Shown here piece after piece: positions 22,984-35,549 of a DNA stretch of 64,000 nt. The stretch is from Pseudo-nitzschia pungens. Lineage: Eukaryota; Bacillariophyta; Bacillariophyceae; Bacillariales; Bacillariaceae. Where the stretch lies: NCBI GenBank assembly GCA_037355855.1, contig CM074760.1, forward strand, positions 2,968,501 to 3,032,500, written 5' to 3'. Positions within the stretch are counted from its first letter, which is position 1. The number at the start of each line of letters is the position of its first letter. A program made the position numbers and the translations under genes. Below the pieces are notes generated by a model. The model saw only the letters and a program-made list of their open reading frames with translations. It did not search any database and was not told where the DNA came from.

Positions 22984-25900
22984 TTATTGTGTGGTAATTG
23001 TACCAGGACTGTCGGGAGTTTGACGCTTGCGCGACGGCTGGCCTTGACCCTCGCTCTTAGCTTTCCGCTTGGTCTTTTTCACTTTCGCAGCTTTCTCTTC
23101 CTCTTCTTGTTTGCGCTTATCGTACTGGGTCAAATCCAATGTAAGGGTACGACTGGAATTGGTCCCCACATCCTTGCAAATACCGACCAAAGACTGACTT
23201 CGTTCATAGAACATATCCTTGAGACTGATGACAATACACTGAAAGTCTACTTGACTTCGTTGCTGGATATAGTTACATACTTTTCGCAAGTTGACTGTAA
23301 AAATAGCAAAAGAAGAATTAGAAGTAGAAACGATTTGTCGCACGAACAGCGTTCGAAACCAAGCACCGAAAGATTCCTTCAAAATACACTATGACGCAAC
23401 CTACTGTTGTCCAATGCAGCATCCACTTCATCCATGACAAAAAAAGGGGCAGGATGATATGAATGAATGGCAAACAAAAGAGCCAAAGAGGCAACTGTCT
23501 TCTCTCCCCCACTGAGCTGGTACATGTCCCGAAATCGTTTCATCGGCGGCATTGCATTGAATTTCATCCCTCCCTTGAATGGCTCCTCGGTGTCATCCAA
23601 AGTTAAATATGCATTGCCGCCTAATGGATGCTTGCTTGACTTCGTCATATCCGTGTAAATGGTTTTGAGAGCCTTGTCGATATGATTGAAGGCATCGAGA
23701 AACTTTTTGGTTCGCTTTTTCTTTATCTTCAGGAATTCCGCAGCAGCCTTGCGAGACTTTTCCTTTGCCTGCTGATAATCCGAGTCAGTTCCTTTCAGTT
23801 TTTCGGTGATGGCAGAGAAACGCTTCATGGGCCTAAGTGACCAAGAAACAAACGAGAGCAATTGTTGAGACAACAGCAGGCCATTTTGACACTGAGAACA
23901 CCAATGCTTTCCACCCTAGTTCATGTGAATTTACCTTCATGTTCGGTACGATGCCTTCGATTTCGGCATCGATTTTCCTGCGCTTCTCGTCAAAGTCTTT
24001 CTTTACTTGAGCGATCTCACGGTCGGATAGTCTTTCTTTCAAATCAGAGCGCAATTTGTCAAAATCAAGTTTTGAGGCCTCATTCCTGTCAGCAACCACT
24101 TTCGGGTTGTCATCTTGGGAATATTGAGTGGCAGACGGGATTCTAACATCTGTTTCCTGGGTTTCGAGCATCTCTTCCTCATCGCCATCTCCATCTCCAT
24201 CGCTGCTGTCTTCTCTTTCGCCAATCTGACGACCAGATCTGGTAGTCCTACGAGAGTCATTGGGAGACCCGCTTCGCACCAACAACCGGTAGATATACTT
24301 CTTCCACACGAGCTCGTTGAAGGAATTCGGCAAGGCGTCCACGGAGCTGCTCCAATGCAGACTCTTCAGAAGAAACTGACTTGCTGACAGCGTTTCTCTT
24401 TTTTTGGGCTTCCTTGAATTCGTTTTGTAAATTCTTAGCCTTTTCTTCTGTACGTTGCTCTTTTTCTTGCGCGCTGATGACATTTTGCTCTGATTCTTCC
24501 AGTTTCTCCTTCGCTGCCTTTCCTTGTTTCTTGAGTTCTTCTTGGCGTCCCTTGGCATCTTTTAGTTTTTTCTGATGATTCTTGAGCCGTTTTCTCTGCC
24601 GATGCAATCGGTTTCTTCAAATCCCGATTCGATTCGTAACTCTTTTGTTCTTCCAGTTGAGCAATGTGTTCCGCCAGTTTCCGCTTGTTGTTGTTGAACT
24701 CATCGCGCGTTTCGCGGGTTGCCCGTTCATAGGCTTCTAGATCCGTCAATCCCGTGGCGGCTAAAAACGGACCAAGGTGCTCATCCTTGGCAGTCTTGAC
24801 CTCGATGATTACCTTCTCTTTCTCGGAGTCCAGTTTCGTGATTTCCTCCTCGAGCAGTGACAATTTCTCCTCTTGTTGTGGGATTTTGAGTTCGATCGAT
24901 TTGAGCAAAATGTTTTTGCCGGCCAAGGACTTGCGTGTAAACTCCATGTCGCTCTTCGAGTACGCGGCGCGGTTGTTGAGAGAGTCGAAGTTGTTTCTCA
25001 ACTCTTCGATGCGGTTGGACCGACCGATCGATTGACGCCCCGTTGTCTGGTTTCGATCTAGGTCACTTCGTTCTGCTTCCAATTTTTCTTTCTTTCTGCG
25101 GAGATCTTCCATGGCCTGCTCATCCCACCGTCCCGCATTGTTGGAATGTTCGCTGGTGCTTCCACCCGTCATAGTTCCTGCCTTGGAAATCACGGCACCA
25201 TCCAACGTGACCGCTTTGATGGTGGGGCCATCGTGACCGCCTCTGCGATGGTGACTGTTCCCGAAACACAATTGTCTTGCGTAGTCTAGATTGTCACAGA
25301 TTACCGTATTGTCCACGGCGTAGAGAACTGCTTTCTTAATGTCAGAATCAGCAGTGATCACATCAGCAGCCAACCGAAAGCGGCCATCTTGTGCCAAACG
25401 AGCCCGGATCCGTTCGGTCGACTCCCTGGACGGTACCTGAAGACTATCCAACGGCAAAAAAGTAGCCGTTCCAATTCGATTTTCGCGAAGGTATTTGATG
25501 CAATCAATACCAATAGCTTTGGTGTCGACGACTACACGTAGTGATGAACACGGGAACGATTGATGCATTGGAAGGAAAAAATGAGAAACAGACCTGTCAG
25601 AGGAGACGAAAACCAACGTGAACGGGATGTTCATTCACAGCAGCGCATAATGCGCTTTTCAAATGCCGAACAACACGCAACAAAATAGACCAAAATCTCA
25701 CCGAGGGCGTCCATGTCTTTTCCGGCTGCAACCGTGACAGCAAGGTTGTATCGTCTCTGGCTCGGGCGACAGAGATCCACGAGCCTTCCGTGGACTCCCT
25801 TGAAGTGGACCTTGAGGTTTTTGATGGCGTCCTGGAAGCGCTCCTCGTCCCGGTTTTTGCGTCGGTTGTCGCGGGCATCTCGAAGGGTGGCATTGATTTG

Positions 25901-27560
25901 TTCCAGTTCCATGTCGATTTCCGTCCGGCGGCGAGTGGCCTCCTCGTTTTGCCGGTTGGCCTCCCGGAGCTCTTCCTGGGCGGCCTTCCGATCGGCCTCG
26001 GTCTTTTGGATGCTGATGGCAAACTTGTCATGTCGGGTCTGCAGTTCTTTTTGGTCTCGAATATGGTTGTTCCTCTGGGCCTTGGTCTCTTCGAGTTGCT
26101 TTTGGGCATCTGCGGCGCCGGCCCGGGCCGATTCGAGTTGCCGCGTGATTTGCTGCAATTTCCGGCGGGGGCGGACGCTGGCGGCGGCGGCCGCCTCTTT
26201 GACTCGTTCGTACTCTTCTTCTTGGGATTGGGTGAGCGTGGGCTGGTCGTCGGGCAGGGCGTCTTGCTTCGCCCTCTCGTACTCGTCGTGGAGGTCCTGG
26301 AGGTTCTTCTTTTCCGTCTCGATGGACTGTTCGAGGGAATTGAGGGTTTCTTCGTGGGACGCAGCGTTCTCCTTGTGCTTTGTTATAAGGATCTTGTCAT
26401 TGGCAATCTGCTTCTGGAAGGTCTTGATTTCTTCCTCGACCCGAATGAGGGAGGGTTCGAGCTGATCGACCGTGGCGGCCAGTTCGACCCTTTGCTTGTC
26501 GGCTTCCTGGTGGGCCCGTCTGGCCACCGAGGCCTGCTTCTTGGCCTTTTTGAGCGCACCCATCTGGGATTTTTCGATTTCTTCCTTTTGCTCCACCTCG
26601 GCCCGGAGTTCGGTGAGGTGTTCCTCCCGTTCCTGGCGATCGATTTCCATGTGATAGATCTGCCACAAGTAGTAATCGGTGAGAAGCTGCTGCCGGTTTG
26701 CCTGGAGCCGATCAAAGCGCTTCGGCTTCCTCCTTTTGTTCCTTGAGGAGTCGTCGCTCTCCCTTCATTCCCTTTTGCTTGTTGTAGGAAAAGAGCGAGG
26801 CTGCCTCCGCCTCGTCCTTCGCGGCAAGAGCCACCTCGTAGGGCCGCTTCAGTTCGGCACTCTGCGATATCTGTTCCAGGAGCTCAACAAACTCCGTCGG
26901 AGATTTGCGCGCCAGGGATTCCACGTCGCCCTGAAACACCAGAAAGTTTCGGGCCTTGACCAAAACTCCAATGCTGGCCAGCTTGTCTTCGTATTCTTTG
27001 TAGGAGACAACCCTGTTGTTGATGCGATAATCTCCGGTCCCGTTGGGATGGATGGTGCGCTGAAACTTGGTGGTGACCTTTTTCATAGAGCCCGCGGTTG
27101 CCCGTTGTTTGCGATCGCTGCTTTTGCTCCGCGTGCGTTTCTTGGTGGGGGAATTCCGAGAAGAGGAAGCATCGGTCTCCTCCTCGTCGCCGCTGCTCTC
27201 GTCCTTGCTGCTGTGTTCGCCATCGCTGTTTTCGTCGCTGTCTTCGTCGCTGTTTTCGTTGTTTAGGTCGTCTTCGCCCTCCTCCTCCTCTTCCTCGAAA
27301 TAAATTGCGGCACTTGCGCTGAGCTTTTGGCGCCGGCTTTTGCTGCCCGTAGCGTTCGGGGGGCGGAAGATTAGGTCCTTCATTTGGCTGGACCGCAGAT
27401 CCCGCGATTGAACCCCCAGGACGAAACTAAGGGCGTCCATGCAATTGCTCTTGCCGGATCCATTGGGGCCAATGATACTGGTGAAGGACTGGAACGGACC
27501 AATCTTCTGAACACCGCCGTAGGATTTGAAATTCTCGAGTTCCAGATAGGTGACCGGCAT
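22984..27560 (-). CDS. SMC1: Cohesin subunit SMC1 (three frame breaks)
   Basis: ATPase arm of the cohesin ring that holds sister chromatids together. Seen: the N-terminal head LELENFKSYGG with Walker A GPNGSGKSN, long coiled coils, the hinge (VTLDGAVISKAGTMTGG), and the C-terminal head with the LSGGEKT signature and Walker B FFVMDEVDAALDN. The SMC1-type C-terminus LTLDLTQYD follows. Exons: 25702-27560, 23935-25531, 23405-23822, 22984-23294, all GT-AG. Frame breaks of one surplus base occur at about 26720, at six T in 24566-24571, and at about 24268; discounting them makes every phase fit and gives about 1393 aa. Longer than animal SMC1 (about 1230 aa), mainly through an acidic, Ser-rich insertion of about 80 residues in the N-terminal head. 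As an essential gene it is unlikely to be a pseudogene. Confidence 0.93.
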
Positions 27561-29289
27561 TGTTCCGGTGCAACAGTTGTGTTCGATTCCCTGCGTCAGG
27601 AACTTGTACCATGCACAGTTCGAGCGGAGTCTTCAGGATAAAGAGAGTGATACAGGTTTCCAGAGAGTCGTTGTCTTGGATTCACGGGTCTTTCGTCGTT
27701 GTTGCGGTTGCCAGCACTTTCTTTGTAAATCTTCACACCACTGTAATTGTTCTTGGTCCTGATCGCAATGCCAAGGAATATGAGGCAACACTGTTGGTGC
27801 CAGTACGAGTACTTCTACTCTATTCCCACACTGCTGGTACTGTATGATACTATTATTATGATACCGGTTCCGACACGGGAAGTGCTCTCTCTCAATCAAC
27901 AACAAAAGGAGTTCGGTAACCTTACGCTATTGTGCTTTCTTTACCGACGTGACATTCAAAAGTTACGAAGCGCGCCGTAAAATGTTTTCCGCGCCAGCTT
28001 TTTTTTTTCGACAACCAAAGGAGACGCTAAGCAATACCGGTAACCTTACGGTAGTGATGATGATGGATCGACAATCTCAACAAGCAAGACACAAAAAAAT
28101 TGAATAAAATGCTTGGAGTCTTCGGAAGAAGGCCAAACCCGTCCCCCCGGGTATCACTCTACCTGTTGTACCGTAGTAAGTAGTAGTATCAGTCATACTC
28201 GTAATCACATTTTGGTAACATTGATTGATAGTCCATGCAATCATTACTACGACAGTATTCATGAATTTAAAAAAGACAACTACAAGGACCAATACCCTTT
28301 TTCATTTTGGAAAAATAGAAAATACAAATTGATTGAAGGAAATGACAGCAGCAGCTTGAATCCTCAAAACTTTTGGGGCATCTGCAATCTCTATGCTTTG
28401 ACTGACTTCAAGGGACCCATTGACCACCATGATATTTTACAGGTGATGACACCATAGCAAATTGAATTGAATCATATTATTGCACAAGAAGGGATGCAAT
28501 TACAGCCGTAGGAAACCCATTGCTAGAGTGGAAATGGACTTACAACAAGTGAGCACTTCTTGCTGGACTGATGGGGACTGCCAGCAGTCTGCAAATACAG
28601 AACTGTATTTTGTCAAATACTTAATAATGATACCGTACCTAGCTACTATGCATCGATTTCGCTAATAGTGTGTTCCATATGGAGGTTCCTCCTGATGCAG
28701 GAGAGAAGGAGGAATCGCTCTGGAAGAAAGTCAATCAATCGATCAGAAACAGGAGGTCAAGGACGAGAAATCAGGTCACCGTGCGAAAAGTGAAAAAAAT
28801 GAATGCAAGTAATTGTACTTGTACGTACCGATACTTGTACATACAGTAAGTAAGTTAACTTACTTGTACTTTTAAAAAACTGTAGGTCCTATCATCTAGG
28901 ACCTACGTAATATAATGTCACCCCTTGCTATCGTACCGTACAAGTCACAAGTCATAGTTGTGATTCTCGTTTCTTCATCAATCCACTCCGAATTTTTTTC
29001 AAGTTTTCTGTGACTCTCAATTAAAAGAATAGAAGTACGTAGGGTTACCGTACAAAAAACTACCGTACGGTATGCTAGGAATAATAATAATACCACGTAC
29101 TTTTCAATTATTTTGAAAGTAGAGAAACAATTACTCCCAAGGGTATACTAATTTACCGTACGTACGGTAAATCCTTACGTGTACTTGTCAACGAGAACAA
29201 CTTTCACACAAGAACAAATGGTTTGATTACGAGTTGTTGGCACGTCCATTGTCCTTCTTTTCACACACTCTGTCAAATCGATCTTGAAT
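27561..29289. other. Divergent intergenic region
   Basis: 1.7 kb between SMC1 and a membrane-protein gene transcribed in opposite directions. It contains two GTAAGGTTAC copies in reverse orientation (27916 and 28040) within 500 bp of the SMC1 start, and a perfect hairpin at 28882-28906. Short ORFs such as 28113-28457 lack an ATG or protein-like composition. Confidence 0.6.
28882..28906. repeat. Perfect 10-bp-stem hairpin
   Basis: GTAGGTCCTA and TAGGACCTAC are exact reverse complements around a five-base loop (TCATC). It is preceded by a run of A. Intergenic, about 380 bp upstream of the membrane-protein gene. Function unknown. Confidence 0.7.
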
Positions 29290-30324
29290 ATGGAAGCATC
29301 GCGAACCAGGCAAATCGGGTATGCCCTGACATCCTTCCTCCTTGGGGCGTGGGCTTTTGTCAAAGTGAACTCTGTTTCTGGACCTGTTTTTGAACCCATC
29401 ATTGCCGCTTGCAGCAACCCAGATATCCCCATCGAGGAGTTCGCGTCGAGAACTGGCTACCACGTGTACGAGCCTCGAGTGGGTCTGGGCGTATTCAACC
29501 TGCTTGTTTGCCTGATTACCCAGTTTTTGTTGCAGTTGAGAGAAACGTACCCGGCTGGGCTTTTAGTTTGGAGTGGAGTGATTCTGGTATCATTACCGAC
29601 CGTCATTCTCTCGGTTGTGGAAGGTGCACGTGCAGGTGCAAGGGGACCAATTCGCTACACGGTGATCATGGGTCTTCTCTACCAACTATTCGGGATTTCT
29701 GTCGTATTTCCCCTGTTGTGGGTCCCGAGCTTCATCCTTGGAGAGGGCAAACGTGGAGCACCGGTCACTCCATTCCGCGTAAACATGACCGCCCCCATGA
29801 CCCTTCCGGGTGTGATCCTTACCCTGGTCGTTTTTCTGGCACCGACAGATTCCACCTTGTGGACTACCTGTGCGGGAATCCTGGGCGGTCCAATTCTTCC
29901 CATGATTGGTTTGGTTCTACTCACCGACGAATCCTCCAAACTAACGGCAACGGAAAAAAATGTAAAAGCTTGTTCTGCTGGAATCCAAAATGTCTGCAAA
30001 TTGCTGATGGCAGTAGGTTTCGTTGGTTGGCTCTTGCTCGTCAAAATTGCCTATCAGTCGTACGGATCGTCGATCGGGGACCTCTGGACAGATATTTGGG
30101 TGGATGCAAACGGCTCTGTAGCCTTCATGACGATCGATACTGGAGTCCTTTATTTAGGGATGTTACTTTTCGTTGCATACCGTGCTGACGAGGTCAAAGC
30201 TGCCAAAACGCTTCTGCTCACCCCCGCGTTGGGGCCCGGAACGGCTGTAGCTTTGGCTTTGATGGAAATCGAACGTGAAACAAAATTTGATGGTGACCTG
30301 CAGAAAGATGAAAAACAGGACTAA
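29290..30324 (+). CDS. Multipass membrane protein of unknown function
   Basis: A 344-aa single-exon protein with about eight hydrophobic segments spread over its length (roughly residues 10-27, 70-85, 95-110, 130-155, 180-200, 205-225, 245-260, 280-300) and a charged C-terminal tail (RETKFDGDLQKDEKQD) likely facing the cytosol. The loops carry VYEPRVGLGVFN and VEGARAGARGP segments. I recognise no catalytic motif or transporter signature. The first ATG in frame was chosen. The even codon use and uninterrupted frame support a real gene. Confidence 0.75.
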   Translation: MEASRTRQIGYALTSFLLGAWAFVKVNSVSGPVFEPIIAACSNPDIPIEEFASRTGYHVYEPRVGLGVFNLLVCLITQFLLQLRETYPAGLLVWSGVILVSLPTVILSVVEGARAGARGPIRYTVIMGLLYQLFGISVVFPLLWVPSFILGEGKRGAPVTPFRVNMTAPMTLPGVILTLVVFLAPTDSTLWTTCAGILGGPILPMIGLVLLTDESSKLTATEKNVKACSAGIQNVCKLLMAVGFVGWLLLVKIAYQSYGSSIGDLWTDIWVDANGSVAFMTIDTGVLYLGMLLFVAYRADEVKAAKTLLLTPALGPGTAVALALMEIERETKFDGDLQKDEKQD

Positions 30325-30500
30325 GGACTAACGATTCAACCCCGCCATACGACAGGGAGGTGATGGAATTGAGAAGAAGGAAAGGCTGGCGTGTGGTTTT
30401 AAGTGATCGACTTATCGAAAAACAAGCATTGCGGTTGTAGAGCTATGCGTTGAAAATTTTAAGAATAGTTGTATTACACAATTAGTGGTCTCAGTGTTTG

Positions 30501-31657
30501 TCACTCCTGCTTTGGGAGGAACCGAATGGAGGACAATGCTAGAGTGACATCCATTTCCTTCCCGATAGCCACGAGTCCTATCCGACGAAGAGCTGAACGA
30601 TCCAATAAATTTTCGACCGCACCCCATCCGAATCCCTCGAATTTGGCCCAAGGAAGTTGTACAGTGGTCCACTCTCCCTGGGTAAGCTCAAAGGTAGCAC
30701 GGTAGGAAGAAAATTGCCGTACGCAATGGGAATCTTTCAAGCTGTTCGAAAAGCGTTTCCAATGTGATACAGCGTTGTGTTGCGTTGCGTTGTGTTGTAC
30801 ATTTAGATCAAGATCGAAAAACGGAAAACGAATATGGCCAGAGGAAATATGCAATTGGGCACTATGAGAACGTTGATTCGTTGTGCCCTTCCCGAAGCGT
30901 GCAGGTCAGAGATAAATGAGGAGCACCACTCGACTTACTGTACATTGAAACATTCCTTATCAGAGTCGCCCTCATAAAAGACGTCAAATTCCAAACCACC
31001 ATAATTTGAGGCATCGACTGTGTTCGAAACCGAAGGGTCCAGGGCCAAATCTGTCACCATCTGAACAAAGCCTCCGTCGTTTTCGAGACTCACGTTCGCT
31101 GTCAAAACATTGGAGAGCTTACCCTGGAACTTTTCTCGAACCAAGGTACCCGAAGACTTTCCACCCATTACTCTATCTGTCACACCTGCCCATTGCGTCC
31201 CCGAAGATGTAATGGGAAAAGTCTCCGTCAAATCGTCGATGGTGCCGGAATCGGCACAGGATCGGTAGGCATGTTTCGCTTTTTTGATGGCCTTGTCGTG
31301 ATCCCATTTTGCAGCGTTCGTCGATATCTTTGCCCCGCCGCTTCCTTCGTCAACGCCCACCGCATTTGTGAAGTCTACTTTGGTGCCTCCGATTTTTCCA
31401 ATCTTTTTCAGAAATGCCATAGCTTTGTTATCTTCTTTCGTGCTTGTTGACGAAGATTTTTTCTCGTCAGTTTCGGCAGATGCATTCAACGAGATCCGAC
31501 TAGGCCGTGGTATCCGACTAAAATCCGCTCGACCATTTTGAATCTTCAGCACCGATGCACGTCTCGTTGTTTCCGAGGAAAAGGCATCGGTATGCAAACA
31601 TCTGCTTAGTGATAACACCAATAGCAATAAAATTGATGGAGATAATAGGTCGGTCAT
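30501..31657 (-). CDS. CIA30-domain protein with plastid-type presequence
   Basis: The CIA30/NDUFAF1 fold is a carbohydrate-binding-like module known from complex I assembly and, in algae and plants, from plastid proteins. Two exons (30939-31657 and 30501-30741; 197-nt intron) give 319 aa. Seen: VTDRVMGGKSSGTL, YGGLEFDVFYEGD, and after the intron HLKDSHCVRQFSSYRATFEL, then EWTTVQLPW and a RRIGLVAIGKE strand. All are typical of the domain, and the intron joins NVH to LKDSHC in phase. The N-terminus is a hydrophobic signal peptide followed by an AF motif (DAFSSE) and a Ser/Arg-rich, acid-poor stretch, the pattern of diatom plastid precursors. So a plastid role is more likely than mitochondrial complex I assembly; that is inference. 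Start set at the first ATG before the signal peptide. Confidence 0.85.
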
Positions 31658-32584
31658 CTTGCAATTCGTTGACCGTTTCAACTTTTCATCTGAGGGACTA
31701 CTTTTGCTGAAACGAATAGTTCAAACCTCCAACTCTTTTCGACATGCACCAGGCTTTTCGTATTGAAGTTAAGTTAGATACTACTGGATAATCACCAGTA
31801 CCACACCCCTTGTTTTGTCTTGATTGAGAGGCGTGCGGATATTTTCCGACCGATGGGAAAGATGAAAAAGAATTGGCAGAGAGAATCCGTGGAAGAATGC
31901 AATCATCACGACAGTTTTCTACACTCCCTACTGGTACATCAATTGGCTTGTATTGTATTCGTAATTCGTACCGGTACCGGTACATGATGTGCAAATGCAA
32001 GTAACCTTACCGATAACAGTACGAGAAACAAAAGATATTCGTGTTGGTACGATGAACGATTCTTTTCTTCTACTTCGTAGATGCGAAGAGAAAAAAATGA
32101 GTTGGATACGAACGTGGAACTTGTTCGAAGACTGTTCGAAGATACCTTTTGTGATATTACTTTCCTTAGATACAATGAGTACTTTTATCTGATATATAAC
32201 ATATGGTAGAAGGTTGGATGGAACGCGCGCGCACACGGTTTTTCGCGTCAATTTTCGATCGTAAAACTTTGGTCCCATCCATTCGTCTCCGATTTTCTTC
32301 TTCTGTGATGCTGGTACGGTAAATCTTACAGTAAATTACGGTAATTACGAGTAACGGTACTGGTGATGATTCATTCGTTTCGGTACTGGTAGCGTGATGA
32401 AACAGTGCGACCCGTATGGAGTATTGACATTGACGTTGACGTTGTAACAGGGTGCGGCAAAGCTTCAAAATCCGTTGCGCAGAGCTCTCAGTGTTTCGTT
32501 GGCAGCACCGTCCGTGATCTCTTGCATTTCAATAGATTGAACATTGCAAGTTAGGGCATCTTTTGTTATTCTCAGGGTTCTATA
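31658..32584. other. Divergent intergenic region
   Basis: About 930 bp between the CIA30 gene and JMJD6, transcribed away from each other. Contains one GTAAGGTTAC copy (reverse, 32001) and short ACCGGTA-type palindromic motifs (around 31970-31985). No gene seen. Confidence 0.6.
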
Positions 32585-34043
32585 ATGGGTTGGAAAACCG
32601 AGCTACACAATGCGAAACTCGGACATCGTCCGAGACTGAAGGGTAACTGGGAACGCGATGGCATGTACGAGACATTTCCTGATCTCTTAGATCAGTTGGA
32701 AAAGGAGGAGAATTACAAATCGTTTTGCATTGACGAAGAAACCTGTGAGAAGTGGAGAGACAAACCTGTTCCAGCTATCTTGGATGCGCAAACGCTAACG
32801 CGAGAAGAGTTTCATCAGTACGAAATTGCATCGATTCCCTCCATTATTCGAAATATTCCCGCGGGATACGACGGCGGGAAATTCGTCGGCGCATGGGGGG
32901 CCCAGGAGAATTGGCAACTGCAAGCACTCGAAAGAAATCAATCTATCTTGGAAAGAAAGTTCAAATGCGGGGAGGATGATGACGAAAAGAACATCAAGGT
33001 CAAGTTGAGTCACTTCTTGAGCTACATGGACGAAAACCGCGATGATTCTCCTCTCTATATTTTCGATTCCCACTTTCTCGACGACAAGCATGCCGACCGC
33101 CTCTTGCAAGATTACAAAGTTCCATCGTATTTTTCGGACGATTTGTTTCGATTCATCAGCGAAAGCCGTCGGTACGTGTGGAGGCGCATGCGTGTTATTA
33201 TATCGTACGATCTACTTTGTTGATCTCTTTGCATTGCTTCTATGTTTCTTACACTGCTTAATGTGATACATTTTCTTACCAACGAAAACGATTGGTTGCC
33301 TACAGACCACCCTACCGTTGGTGGTTGTTGGGTCCGAAGCGCAGTGGAACTTGCGTTCATATCGGTAGGTAAAGGTTGCATTCGTTTTTCTTTTTGGTTT
33401 GTACAGACCGTTCCATTCTCCATCCGCCCGAAATGAAAGCCATTTATTTAACCTCTTTTTTGGAATAATTGCATTTCAAACAGACCCACTTGGAACAGGT
33501 GCTTGGAATACACTGATTGTTGGCCAAAAACGTTGGGTGCTCTTTCCGCCTCACGTCTCTAAGAGCGTCGTGAAGGGATCGGGACTTGTCCGAAAAGACG
33601 AAGACGACGAGGCGGTCCACTATTTTTCATTTATTCTCCCGCGAATCAAACGAAAGGCTAGTATGCTGAAAGGAATCCCAAAGTATAAGGATTTTTGTTG
33701 CTTCGAGTTTACGCAGAATGCTGGTGAGACTATTTACGTTCCCAATGGTTGGTGGCATGCCGTTTTGAACCTTACCGATACCGTTGCAGTCACCCAAAAC
33801 TTTTGCTCCCCGCGAAACTTTGACAATTCATGGATCAAAACGAGGAGCGGACGCAAGCGAATGGCATGGAAGTTGTTGTGTGCACTAGACGAAAAGGGAT
33901 ATCCCGAGTTGGCGGAGCGAGCCAGGTTCCTGAACAAACGCGACAATTTCGTAATGAAATACGATCCCGTTGAGATCGAGAAACGGGAGCGAGCTGAAAG
34001 ACAGCGAAAGGAAGATTCCAAGCGGCAGAAGAAGAAAAAGTAA
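32585..34043 (+). CDS. JMJD6: JMJD6-like Fe(II)/2-oxoglutarate lysyl hydroxylase / arginine demethylase
   Basis: JMJD6 hydroxylates lysines in splicing factors and has been reported to demethylate arginines; nuclear. Three exons (32585-33171, 33306-33364, 33484-34043) with GT-AG introns in phase 2 and phase 1 give 401 aa, equal to the animal protein (403 aa). Conserved blocks: FDSHF, the PPYRWWLLGP segment and RSGTCVHIDPLGTGAWN. The HxD iron ligands are His214 and Asp216, split by intron 2. QKRWVLFPP follows, then NGWWHAVLN with the distal His at about 307. The C-terminus is a Lys/Arg-rich coil, as in the family. Only 59 nt of exon 2 code for the core of the jelly roll, which makes it easy to miss. 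Confidence 0.95.
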
Positions 34044-34505
34044 AGTGTTGATCCGAGTTGCTTCCTTGTCTACGCTGGGAAAATCTGGAGAAAGGGCCAG
34101 GTTTCGGTTGTTCGCAACGAAAACGTAGGGACGACCGATACTACCGACTCTCCCGTTCGATTCATGACGATTTTGTGACACGCAACGCAACGCATATTTT
34201 TTTTCGATCGTGTGTCACCAAACTCGTAAACCAATGAAACGCGTAACACGGCATTCAATGTTTGCGGTAGGTGGCGACGAGACTCACTGTCATCGAATTG
34301 CCTCAAAACTTGGCGGAATTTGCCTTCAAGTTGCTACAGCTATTCCCGAGAAACACTTTTGTTTTTAGTATCATATGCAGAGAGGGATATCTCGTGCCCA
34401 CTTCTCCTGCTTCGGCGTGGACGTAACCAGAGGCTTGAAGAACCAGGAATAATAAGAACTATTTTAAATTTGTCCGAGATTGTTCAGCTTTCAGCGATAT
34501 TGTAG
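34044..34505. other. Intergenic region between convergent genes
   Basis: About 460 bp between the JMJD6 and flavoprotein stop codons. Presumed 3' untranslated regions. Nothing else seen. Confidence 0.6.
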
Positions 34506-35549
34506 TTATGGCTTCACACTCTGCGATGACCACGATGTGCCATCCCGAGGTTGTCGTTCATCGATTTGCCTGTATTGTGCGCCAGTGAGTCGCAAGTAAT
34601 CAACATGAATCGGATCCAGAAGCATCAGCAGAAAGTTGGGCGGGACGGGAACAACTTTTCCTTCCTCGTCTCGCCCACCCACCGGCACCGGGCTTTTGTC
34701 GTCGAGGAAGGACTCTCGGGAGGGATCGCTGATGTTTCCCCACATTTCTTTTCGAGCAATCTGCAAATCCCGGTCGTCGCTCTCGTCCCCTACCAGAAGG
34801 AGGGAACCACGGACGCGGTATTGTTCGCTCGTTTTGGGGAACCACCACACCTGTTTTCCGTCGGGCAAACACCAACAGCAGAAGTTGCGGAAAGTGATTT
34901 ACAACCAGCAGCAACGAGTGCGTTTTGAAACTAAGTGAGCATCACACTCGCAATGCATCGACCCCGAACAAACGAACGAACAAGACCGAATAACAGGTGA
35001 TGAAAGCCGGCATCACGGCCTTACCATTTCCGAAATGGGTTGGTGCGCAACTTCGTCGACCTTTTTCGAACGAAGGTCGGTGCACATTTTCATGACACAG
35101 GGCTTTCCGTCGAATTGACCACCGTTGGGACCCGACAGCGGGTGGTCGTCGGGTAGATTTTTGTTGTTGAGAAATCCGCGAAAGACGACGGTTCGACACC
35201 GCGGCTCTCCGTCTTTGTTGACGGTCGAGATCTGAACGTAATTCGATCCGCGGATCTTGCGCGATCTCGCCATGGATACCTCCAGCAAGGACCTCCAGGT
35301 CTGATCGATAGGTCCGTGATCAACTCCTGCGACAACCTCGGACGACATGTTTCGAATGGTTGCTTTCGCGTTGCTGTTGTCGCTGCTCTTGTCGAAGGTT
35401 CGGCCCGAACCAGTCAGGTGCGAGAGTGACGAAGCGGACGCAGAGGAAGACGCCGTGGCGATTGTCGAAAATCGGTGGGAAACGAATCCAAACGCAAGCT
35501 GACCCGTGGTTGCCAAGTAGAGGGCCGGTAATTTCCAACCTCTTCGCAT
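34506..35549 (-). CDS. Pyridoxamine 5'-phosphate oxidase-like FMN-binding protein (Alr4036 family)
   Basis: A split-barrel flavoprotein related to PNPOx. Two exons (35025-35549 and 34506-34850; 174-nt intron) give 289 aa. Seen: a WRSLLEVSMARSRK helix, YVQISTVNKDGEPRCRTVVFRGF (FMN-site strand), a TDLRSKKVDE segment, and across the intron QPISEM-VWWFPKTSEQYRV. The last corresponds to the family's ExCWYF...EQFR motif, and it confirms the splice. Alr4036-type proteins are not proven pyridoxal-phosphate synthases, so activity is uncertain. The ATG at 35549 adds an N-terminal extension with a hydrophobic stretch and a Ser-rich segment that could target an organelle. A second in-frame ATG (MSSEVV, 35348) sits just before the domain and would give a cytosolic form. 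Confidence 0.88.

Noticed and set aside
25790..26746. Plus-strand open frame of 318 codons
   Set aside because: Mirror of the SMC1 coiled coil; the Leu/Val/Gly-rich translation is what antisense Glu/Lys/Gln codons produce.
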